NCBI GenBank assembly: GCA_002409215.1
Contig: DHUO01000002.1
Location: 56,188-62,825 of the forward strand
Direction of reading: 5' to 3'
Origin: Candidatus Dojkabacteria bacterium UBA5232
GTDB taxonomy: Bacteria; Patescibacteriota; Dojkabacteria; SC72
Length of the DNA: 6,638 nucleotides
Position numbers and translations under genes: made by a program. Each line of letters opens with the position of its first letter. Position 1 is the stretch's first letter. Of this stretch, positions 1 through 5,012 are shown one piece after another. The notes beneath the pieces are model-generated. The model ran no database searches and was not told where the DNA came from. It saw nothing but the letters and a program-made list of their open reading frames with translations.

Positions 1-126
1 TTGTTTGGTTATACAAGTGAGCTTAGATCACTTACAAGTGGTAGGGGTTCATCTACAATGGAACCAGAGCATTATGCGGAGGTACCAAAGAATGTTGCAG
101 AAGAGATCGCAGGGAAGAAGGTTTAG
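1..126 (+). CDS. fusA: Elongation factor G, C-terminal fragment (5' end outside window)
   Basis: Frame 1 is open from the first base to a TAG at 124-126 and gives 41 residues. They match the end of EF-G domain V: LFGYTSELRSLTSGRGSSTM, then an acidic/aromatic stretch and EVPKNVAEEI, corresponding to the 'FGYATDLRSxTQGRAxxTM...HYxEVPKNIAEEI' ending of bacterial EF-G. EF-G is the cytoplasmic GTPase that drives tRNA-mRNA translocation and, with RRF, ribosome recycling. Its GTPase domain lies outside the window, so whether it shares the odd G motifs of the neighbouring EF-Tu cannot be seen. In most bacteria tuf follows fusA directly; here three other genes intervene. Identity is secure despite the short length. 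Confidence 0.93.
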   Translation: MFGYTSELRSLTSGRGSSTMEPEHYAEVPKNVAEEIAGKKV

Positions 127-198
127 TTCTTTGTCCCGTAATTTTATACGGTAATACTGGATTACATATTGATTCTGTTTGTGTTCTCAGCTATTCTA

Positions 199-204
199 TA
201 TAAA
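199..204 (+). promoter_or_regulatory. Candidate -10 box of the PH-domain gene
   Basis: TATAAA lies inside a TATATAAAT stretch in the fusA downstream gap, 12 bases before the ATG at 217. Initiation about 7 bases downstream would give a leader of only a few bases. No convincing -35 is seen. The surroundings are AT-rich, so chance matches are likely, and the gene could instead be read through from fusA. Confidence 0.35.
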
Positions 205-216
205 TAAATTATTTTG

Positions 217-699
217 ATGATTCTTATGGAGTTAAAAATTAAAAACAGAGTTGCAAATATGGTAATTTCCCTAGTCTCTAGGCTTAAAGAGTTCTTTTTG
301 GTTCTGATTATGTGTATAATACTCTTCTTTATTGCCAAAAGTTTGTTTTTAAACACTAACACTCCTTCCATTATTGTCGTTGTCATCATAGTTCTCTATT
401 TTGTCATTTCTATTCTTAATATCGAAGCAATGAGAAAAAAACAGATAACCTTCCTTGGGGAAAACAGTATCGATATTAAGAGTGGTAGTCTCTTTGGCAA
501 TTCAGATTTCTCTGTCCCTTTTACTTTGATTACTAGTGTTGAAATGACACAAGGTTTTATAGAAAAAACGTTAAAAGTTTGTAAATTGCATATTGTACAG
601 GTTAATGGCAGAACGGTAAGTGTGCGAGGGTATGAAGTAGATGAAGTAAGGGCTTTTATTGAGAAGTTCAGTCAGGTAAACAAAGTGAAGGTTGCTTAA
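217..699 (+). CDS. Small membrane protein with probable bacterial PH-like (YdbS/DUF304-type) domain
   Basis: A 160-residue protein. Residues about 26-44 and 51-68 are two hydrophobic helices joined by a short polar turn (NTNTPS), making a membrane hairpin. Residues about 74-155 are a soluble beta-rich segment. Within it, SVPFTLITSVEMTQGFIEK resembles the 'iPyxxItsVxxxqgllxR' strand pattern of bacterial PH domains that follow two transmembrane helices, and a terminal helix (EVDEVRAFIEKFSQV) would cap the fold. Function is unknown; this architecture is usually attributed to membrane-associated scaffolding or stress proteins. I chose the ATG at 217. A TTG at 214 is in frame just before it, and an ATG at 226 is an alternative. 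There is no Shine-Dalgarno sequence. The gene ends with tandem stops TAA TAG, convergent with the HAD gene 71 bases away. The gene is well supported, the domain call moderately. Confidence 0.65.
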   Translation: MILMELKIKNRVANMVISLVSRLKEFFLVLIMCIILFFIAKSLFLNTNTPSIIVVVIIVLYFVISILNIEAMRKKQITFLGENSIDIKSGSLFGNSDFSVPFTLITSVEMTQGFIEKTLKVCKLHIVQVNGRTVSVRGYEVDEVRAFIEKFSQVNKVKVA

Positions 700-770
700 T
701 AGGCAAATTAAGAGAGGATAGGTCTAAAGATAATAAACTTCGAAGAGATTATAATTAAGAAGCTTTAATC

Positions 771-2120
771 CTAATTCACAATCTTCTCTATATCGACAAT
801 CTCTTCGATTATATAATCAGGAACATAGTTCTCACTTTCTTGATCACTCTTTAACCAAATAGTTTTCATCAAATAATCTTTTCCTGACTTTAAATCTCCT
901 AGATCATCATCGATAAAATAGACATTATCAGGAGAGATAGATGGGAATTTATCTACCAGTATTTTGTATATCTCATGGTTTGGTTTTTTAACTTTGTAGT
1001 CACCACTAAAAACAATCTTGTTAAAATAGTTCTTAAGGTTGTACTTCTCTTCAATATAATGCCCCCATTCTTTTGGTATATTCGAAAGAATCGCAAGGAG
1101 ATGTTTCTCTTTCATCTTTTGCAGAAGTTCTAATACCCCTTCTCTTAACAGTATACTGTCAAGGAATTTTCGCTCTAATTCTTCAAAATCTTCAATCCCT
1201 ATATTCTTCCAAAAAGTCTCTCTACTAATATTGTCGACTTTGTATTCCTCGTAATGTTTTTTTATCAAATCTCTCTCGATATTAGGGATTACTGAGCGAA
1301 AAACGTCTGATATGAGATGGGGGTTTGTAGTCAATGTTCCAATCATATCAAAAACAACAAGCTTTTCATCTGTATACTTCTGTGCTTTGATGTTCATAAA
1401 GTTTAATATATCGCTAAAATTATTTGTGTAGTAGGTGGGGTTGTTTCTTTCCTCCCCTGAATACCTACTATAGAAATCAAAAAGGATAGAATCAACACCT
1501 ATGTTATGTGCTAATTGTATGTCTGTCTTAGGATTGTTTCCAATCATTATAATCTCTTCTTTACTTACCCCAACTTTCTTTATCATTAAGTCTCCGACTT
1601 TAGGATTTGGTTTATCCGCATCAGCTTCTTCTGAGGTTACCAAATAGTCGACATATTTGTTTATTCCAAGTTTCTTTAGCTTCAGAACTTGTATATCTGC
1701 TGTTAAGTCTGTTACAACTGCGATTTTTAATCCTTGTCTTTTTAGTGTTTCGAGCGTACTTAAAGCCCCAGGGAAGAGTTCCATATTGTTAGTAACATGA
1801 TCCCAGTAGAGGTTTGTAGAATCGTAGACAAGATCTGGGCGGAATCTAAAGTTTAGGTTTTCAAAAAGTTTTTGTATGTATAGATACCTGCTGTGACTTG
1901 CAGCCTTTCCAGGTAAGAGTTCTTTGACTTGTTCTTTAGATAATTTGTATTTAGCTAGAAAGTTTTCCCAAGTTACAACTTTTAAATAGGGTTTAAGATA
2001 GTTATATAAATGCCATTCTGCTGTCTTTTCATAATTTTCTGCATTTTTTGAACTGTACAGATAATCTTCCGTGTTAGCAATCGTTTGGTCTAAATCAATA
2101 CATACAGCTTTTTTGAACAT
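771..2120 (-). CDS. Tandem two-domain HAD-superfamily hydrolase-like protein
   Basis: A 449-residue soluble protein containing two HAD folds. Domain 1 (about 1-225): motif I is IDLDQT with D9, D11 and T13; motif II is T137 in VVTD; motif III is K170 in DKPNP; motif IV is GNNPKTD (194-200), where the usual first Asp is Asn195 while D200 remains. Domain 2 (about 252-449): motif I is FDMIGT with nucleophile D258 but Ile260 where the general acid/base Asp normally sits; motif II is S346 in LSN; motif III is K378/K379 before P380; motif IV is DDD at 404-406, with D409 after. HAD enzymes typically hydrolyse phosphomonoesters through an Asp-phosphate, and the segment between motifs I and II looks like a helical cap in both halves. 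The substrate cannot be told. It is the only minus-strand gene here, divergent from the phosphatidyltransferase gene. The start is the ATG 8 codons before the first catalytic Asp. Confidence 0.87.
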   Translation of the reverse strand: MFKKAVCIDLDQTIANTEDYLYSSKNAENYEKTAEWHLYNYLKPYLKVVTWENFLAKYKLSKEQVKELLPGKAASHSRYLYIQKLFENLNFRFRPDLVYDSTNLYWDHVTNNMELFPGALSTLETLKRQGLKIAVVTDLTADIQVLKLKKLGINKYVDYLVTSEEADADKPNPKVGDLMIKKVGVSKEEIIMIGNNPKTDIQLAHNIGVDSILFDFYSRYSGEERNNPTYYTNNFSDILNFMNIKAQKYTDEKLVVFDMIGTLTTNPHLISDVFRSVIPNIERDLIKKHYEEYKVDNISRETFWKNIGIEDFEELERKFLDSILLREGVLELLQKMKEKHLLAILSNIPKEWGHYIEEKYNLKNYFNKIVFSGDYKVKKPNHEIYKILVDKFPSISPDNVYFIDDDLGDLKSGKDYLMKTIWLKSDQESENYVPDYIIEEIVDIEKIVN

Positions 2121-2130
2121 GTTTTTTGAT

Positions 2131-2136
2131 TTTATA
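2131..2136 (-). promoter_or_regulatory. Candidate -10 box of the tandem HAD gene
   Basis: Read on the minus strand this is TATAAA, 10 bases upstream of the HAD start codon. Transcription would begin within about 5 bases of the ATG, so the message would be nearly leaderless. An overlapping TAATAT at 2134-2139 is an equal alternative. No clear -35 is seen, and the AT-rich context lowers confidence. Confidence 0.35.
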
Positions 2137-2151
2137 TTATTTAAATATGCC

Positions 2152-2173
2152 TGTGATTTATATATGCATCACA
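2152..2173. promoter_or_regulatory. Perfect dyad TGTGAT-N10-ATCACA, possible operator
   Basis: Half-sites TGTGAT (2152-2157) and ATCACA (2168-2173) are exact inverted repeats separated by 10 AT-rich bases, in the 151-base gap between the divergent HAD and phosphatidyltransferase genes. The half-sites resemble those of CRP/FNR-type regulators, but the spacing is six bases wider than the CRP consensus TGTGA-N6-TCACA. The dyad lies just upstream of the HAD -10 candidate, where a regulator could affect that gene. Being the only GC-containing dyad in this gap makes it noticeable, but chance is possible. Confidence 0.35.
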
Positions 2174-2236
2174 TATCTTATTTAAGTATATATTAAAAAA
2201 TCTTTATGTGCTATTAGCTTTATTTTTCTTATTTCC

Positions 2237-2245
2237 TGTTATAAT
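2237..2245 (+). promoter_or_regulatory. Extended -10 promoter of the CDP-alcohol phosphatidyltransferase gene
   Basis: TGTTATAAT is a perfect extended -10 (TGn plus TATAAT). It sits 26 bases before the ATG at 2272, predicting a leader of roughly 20 bases that is U-rich and has no Shine-Dalgarno sequence. Extended -10 promoters can work without a good -35, and none is obvious here. This is the best-formed promoter in the window. Confidence 0.55.
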
Positions 2246-2271
2246 AATCTAATAAAATTATTTTTTTCTAA

Positions 2272-3102
2272 ATGAAAAAGAAAAGAAAAGACTTTAAGAA
2301 TTCAGAACTATTTACTCTTTTGCAAGAAGGGAGAATACAAGAGTTCTTTGATGAGTTAGGAGCAATTATTGAATCTTTTGGTGAGGATGTTAAGAAATTT
2401 AATCTTGATGATTGGGCAGTTAAGTATTCGAGAGGTAAGGAGCAACAGGCTATTAACACCGCTATAACAGGTAAGGCAGAGGAAAAAGCTAAGGAGTGGA
2501 TATGTCCTAGGATACCAAATTGGGTTTCCCCAGATATGCTAACTGTTTTAGGGTACATAGGTATGGTAATAACAGGTTTAGGTTTTGTATTTGGTTTTTT
2601 TAATAGATGGTACATACTTTTAATTCCGTTTGGCCTTTTAGTTAATTGGTTTGGGGATTCTTTTGATGGAAGTATTGCAAGGTATAGGAAAAAAGGTAGA
2701 CCCAAGTACGGCTACTATATCGACAAAATAGTAGACTCTGTTGCTGTCATTACATTGGCATTGGGTATTGGTCTGTCCGGTTTCTTCAAGATAGAGATAG
2801 CCTTGCTTTTTGCATCTTTGTATTTAGCGTTGATGTTCCATGTAGACTTGGTAACTCATGTACAGGGTCAAAACAGGAATGCTTTTGGTTTGATTGGCCC
2901 AACAGAAATTAGGATAGTAGGGGCGTTATTTTCAATATATATGTTCTTTTCCAAGGTTCGCTATCTAGATGTGTATGGATATGTCGTAACTCAGTATGAC
3001 ATTGGGCTTTTTGTGTTATCCGTAGTGATGGCCGCAGTTCTCTTTGTATCTATTATCAAAAAGGGGATAGAGCTACACAAGATCGACACGAAGGATTGGT
3101 AG
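2272..3102 (+). CDS. CDP-alcohol phosphatidyltransferase family membrane protein
   Basis: A 276-residue integral membrane enzyme. The family signature D(x2)DG(x2)AR(x9)G(x3)D(x3)D is complete: D129, D132, G133, A136, R137, G147, D151 and D155. These residues bind the divalent metals and the CDP-alcohol and catalyse transfer of a phosphoalcohol with release of CMP, forming a phospholipid. IPNWVSPDMLTVLG (81-94) is the usual entry motif before the first helix. About six hydrophobic segments fit the family: roughly 88-110, 112-127, 156-172, 174-193, 213-227 and 243-264. The substrate (glycerol phosphate, serine, inositol, other) cannot be decided. GPTEIR (209-214) is a further conserved-looking loop. 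The first 80 residues form a charged, soluble extension beginning MKKKRK, longer than in minimal family members. The start is the ATG 26 bases after a good extended -10; there is no Shine-Dalgarno sequence. Confidence 0.9.
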   Translation: MKKKRKDFKNSELFTLLQEGRIQEFFDELGAIIESFGEDVKKFNLDDWAVKYSRGKEQQAINTAITGKAEEKAKEWICPRIPNWVSPDMLTVLGYIGMVITGLGFVFGFFNRWYILLIPFGLLVNWFGDSFDGSIARYRKKGRPKYGYYIDKIVDSVAVITLALGIGLSGFFKIEIALLFASLYLALMFHVDLVTHVQGQNRNAFGLIGPTEIRIVGALFSIYMFFSKVRYLDVYGYVVTQYDIGLFVLSVVMAAVLFVSIIKKGIELHKIDTKDW

Positions 3103-3299
3103 AGGTCTGGCCTAGGTCTGCCCCTTGTTCATATATTTTTCATCATAGGCAAAAGGCTTCCTAAAAGGTCTTCTGGTCCTGGGCTTCCTTTTCGGGCAGG
3201 GAAACCTTTTGTTCTTGTAGGGCTTGGAGCTTCAACAAATCCCTGAAGAAGGACGAAAGCCCTGCTTTTCTTAAAAGTTTCTGACCGGAGGCCAGGTCT
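3103..3299 (+). ncRNA. Candidate structured RNA of unknown family upstream of tuf
   Basis: A non-coding block, visibly richer in GC than the flanking intergenic DNA, that starts immediately after the preceding stop codon. Its ends pair: 3103-3113 (AGGTCTGGCCT) with 3289-3299 (AGGCCAGGTCT), 11 consecutive pairs including two G-U, continued by GGTC 3115-3118 with GACC 3283-3286. Inside are a hairpin AAAAGGCTTCC 3151-3161 with GGAAACCTTTT 3200-3210 (one mismatch), nested AAAAGG 3163-3168 with CCTTTT 3187-3192, and AGGGCTT 3219-3225 with AAGCCCT 3257-3263, extended by one G-U and one G-C pair. Three wobbles favour the + strand and one mismatch would favour the minus strand. I found no RNase P, tmRNA, SRP or tRNA hallmark. 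It may be a separate small RNA, the 3' UTR of the phosphatidyltransferase gene, or part of a long tuf leader. Folding was done by eye. Confidence 0.5.
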
Positions 3300-3307
3300 A
3301 GGTCAGG

Positions 3308-3330
3308 CCTGTGTAGGCTTATATAACAGG
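3308..3330 (+). other. Small hairpin 3' of the candidate RNA
   Basis: CCTGT (3308-3312) and ACAGG (3326-3330) can pair around a 13-base loop, directly after the closing stem of the candidate RNA. The adjoining AGGGCTT (3331-3337) repeats a sequence used inside the RNA. It could be an extra stem-loop of that RNA. A T5 run occurs at 3353-3357, but no GC-rich stem abuts it, so this is not a clear terminator. Confidence 0.25.
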
Positions 3331-3416
3331 AGGGCTTGCATTAACCTTAACTTTTTGATAATATTCATCGCAGGTTTGTTAAGAGGAACCTAAAAATATC
3401 AAATAGTTATTTTAAA

Positions 3417-3422
3417 TATAAT
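3417..3422 (+). promoter_or_regulatory. Candidate -10 box of tuf
   Basis: TATAAT, a perfect -10 hexamer, lies 21 bases before the tuf ATG in a very AT-rich stretch. It predicts a leader of about 15 bases without a Shine-Dalgarno sequence. No TTGACA-like -35 lies at the usual spacing. A small dyad AGGTT 3372-3376 with AACCT 3387-3391 lies upstream. If this promoter is used, tuf transcripts would exclude the structured block at 3103-3299. Confidence 0.45.
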
Positions 3423-3443
3423 TAAATTATTAACAATATATTT

Positions 3444-4613
3444 ATGGCAGGCGAATTTACAAGAACAAAGCCACACATGAATATCGGAACTTTGGGTCAC
3501 GTAGACCACGGTAAGACCACACTAGTTCGAGGTATTCTAAGATCATTCTCTCCAGAAGCAGATGCAATGATTGATAAGTTGGACAAAGATCCAGAAGCAA
3601 GGTCAAAAGCAATTACAATTGCTGTTGCACACGTAGAATTTGAGACAGACAACAGACACTACGCACTAGTAGACTGTCCAGGTCACAAAGACTACATCAA
3701 AAACATGATTACAGGTGCAGCTCAAATGGATGGTGCAATATTAGTCATTTCATCTGGAGATGGGGCAATGCCTCAGACAAAGGAGCATATCCTTCTTGCA
3801 AAGCAGGTAGGTGTTCCAAAGATGGTTGTATTTATCAATGACTTCGGTGATGCAGATCCAGAGATTCTTGAATTGATTAAAGCAGATGTACAGGACCTTT
3901 TGGGTAAATATGGATATGATCCAGAGTGCCCAATTATCACAGGAAGTGCACTCAAAGCATTCAAGGGTGAGGAAGAAGGAAAAGCAACAGCAATGGAGTT
4001 GATGAAAGCTGTTGATGAATATATTCCACTACCAGAAAGAGAAACAGACAAACCATTCTTGATGCCAATTGAAGATGTATTCTCAATTGAGGGAAGAGGA
4101 ACTGTTGTTACAGGAAGAATCGAAAGAGGAATCGTTAAGGTAGGGGAAGAGGTTGATGTACTAGGACTTGGGAAAAAAGCTCAGAAGACAGGAGTAACAG
4201 GAGTTGAAATGTTCAACAAGACATTGAAAGAAGGTGAAGCAGGAGATAACGTAGGTATTCTCTTAAGAGGATTCAAGAGGGAAGATGTACAAAGAGGTCA
4301 GGTACTAGCAGCTCCAGGAAGTGTAAGTACTCACACAGATTTCAATGCAGAGGTATACGTACTAAGCAAAGAAGAGGGTGGTAGACATACACCATTTGTG
4401 ACAGGATACAAGCCACAGTTCTACATCAGAACCGCAGATGTAACTGGTGAGGTTGTCCTTCCAGAAGGTACAGAAATGGTCGCACCTGGAGATAACACTG
4501 AGTTTACAGTCAAGTTAGTATCACCTGTAGTAGTTGAGAAGGGAACATCCTTCGCAATTAGAGAAGGTGGTCAGACAGTAGGTCAGGGAATTGTAACTGA
4601 GATTTTAAAGTAA
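3444..4613 (+). CDS. tuf: Elongation factor Tu with atypical G4 and switch I motifs
   Basis: A 389-residue, full-length three-domain EF-Tu (E. coli has 394). It is the cytoplasmic GTPase that carries aminoacyl-tRNA to the ribosomal A site. Domain 1 has the P-loop GHVDHGKTT (18-26), DCPGH (77-81, catalytic His81) and SAL (168-170, G5). Switch I keeps T58 but reads KAITIAV (55-61) where E. coli has RGITINT. The G4 motif, normally NKxD, reads NDFGD at 132-136: Lys becomes Asp and the Asp is out of register. Domain 2 begins near KPFLMPIEDVFSI, with the conserved GRGTVVTGR; LLRGFKRED, EEGGRHTPF and FAIREGGQTVGQG are intact in domains 2-3. It stands at the usual tuf place before rpsJ. Codons favour GCA, ACA and CCA and are distinct from the T-rich neighbours upstream, as expected of a highly expressed gene. 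The identity is certain; the effect of the motif changes is unknown. Confidence 0.97.
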   Translation: MAGEFTRTKPHMNIGTLGHVDHGKTTLVRGILRSFSPEADAMIDKLDKDPEARSKAITIAVAHVEFETDNRHYALVDCPGHKDYIKNMITGAAQMDGAILVISSGDGAMPQTKEHILLAKQVGVPKMVVFINDFGDADPEILELIKADVQDLLGKYGYDPECPIITGSALKAFKGEEEGKATAMELMKAVDEYIPLPERETDKPFLMPIEDVFSIEGRGTVVTGRIERGIVKVGEEVDVLGLGKKAQKTGVTGVEMFNKTLKEGEAGDNVGILLRGFKREDVQRGQVLAAPGSVSTHTDFNAEVYVLSKEEGGRHTPFVTGYKPQFYIRTADVTGEVVLPEGTEMVAPGDNTEFTVKLVSPVVVEKGTSFAIREGGQTVGQGIVTEILK

Positions 4614-4622
4614 GGTTTTAGA

Positions 4623-4650
4623 AGTATGGGGTAGGGAACTACCCCATACT
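4623..4650 (+). terminator. Perfect 12-bp hairpin between tuf and rpsJ (terminator-like)
   Basis: AGTATGGGGTAG (4623-4634) and CTACCCCATACT (4639-4650) are exact inverted repeats around the tetraloop GGAA, a GNRA-type loop, starting 9 bases after the tuf stop codon. It is the most stable simple hairpin in the window. There is no U-tract after it (ATAAAAATAATTT follows), so it may be a partial terminator, an RNA-processing or 3'-end-stabilising element that sets tuf apart from the S10 operon. A TATAAA at 4650-4655 just after the stem could be a promoter for rpsJ, 29 bases before its ATG. Confidence 0.5.
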
Positions 4651-4684
4651 ATAAAAATAATTTAATTTAGCTCTTTTAAGTAGA

Positions 4685-4996
4685 ATGGCAAATCAGACAT
4701 CAAGAATCAGGGTAAAGTTGAGAGGATATGATTCATTAGTTGTTGATAAGTCAGCAAAAAGTATAATTGAAACAGCTATCAGCACAGGTGCTAAAGTTGC
4801 TGGGCCAATACCTCTTCCAACAAAAAGAAGACAGGTAGCGGTTAATAGATCGCCATTTATTTACAAGAGCTCAATGGAGCATTTTGAGATAAACACTCAT
4901 AAAAGAGTGATAGATATAATTGATCCTACTCCCAAAACGATCGATGCTTTGCAGCATTTGGAAATGCCTGCAGGTGTAGATATTGGGATTCAGTAA
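4685..4996 (+). CDS. rpsJ: 30S ribosomal protein uS10
   Basis: 103 residues, the same length as E. coli S10. SRIRVKLRGYDSLVVDKSAK (6-25), GPIPLPT (40-46), SPFIYKSSMEHFEINTHKR (56-74) and the ending PTPKTIDALQHLEMPAGVDI follow the family throughout. S10 sits in the head of the small subunit, and in many bacteria it also bridges RNA polymerase through NusB/NusG in antitermination. It is the first gene of the classic S10 operon and is followed 16 bases later by rplC. The start is the only suitable ATG; upstream is AAGTAGA, which is not a real Shine-Dalgarno sequence. Stops are tandem, TAA TAG. Nothing is missing. Confidence 0.98.
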   Translation: MANQTSRIRVKLRGYDSLVVDKSAKSIIETAISTGAKVAGPIPLPTKRRQVAVNRSPFIYKSSMEHFEINTHKRVIDIIDPTPKTIDALQHLEMPAGVDIGIQ

Positions 4997-5012
4997 TAGT
5001 TAATTAAAAAAT

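Noticed and set aside
136..151. CCGTA-N6-TACGG hairpin after fusA, considered as a terminator.
   Set aside because: The stem is only 5 bp and no T-run follows; it is too weak to call.
747..770. GATTA/TAATC dyad with inner AAG/CTT between the convergent genes, considered as a bidirectional terminator.
   Set aside because: The stem is short, broken and nearly all A-T, with no T-tract on either strand.
2121..2271. Repeated TATTTAA-like strings in the divergent gap, considered as repeats or an origin.
   Set aside because: They are explained by extreme A/T composition; no unit recurs exactly enough or with regular spacing.
2268..2705. A 145-codon open frame on the minus strand opposite the phosphatidyltransferase gene.
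   Set aside because: It overlaps the start and catalytic region of a well-supported gene and shows no recognisable protein features.
3285..3330. Resemblance of CCAGGTCTAGGTCAGGCC to the SRP RNA core, and of the region to RNase P or tmRNA.
   Set aside because: The SRP GGAA apical loop with its GGAAG/AGCAG internal loop is absent, as are the RNase P P4 motif GAGGAAAGTCC and any tmRNA TTCGA/ACCA end.
3444..4613. Possibility that the odd EF-Tu is an archaeal EF-1A or another translational GTPase.
   Set aside because: Length, three-domain layout and bacterial EF-Tu motifs (GRGTVVTGR, EEGGRHTPF, FAIREGGQTVG) and its place before rpsJ all fit bacterial EF-Tu.
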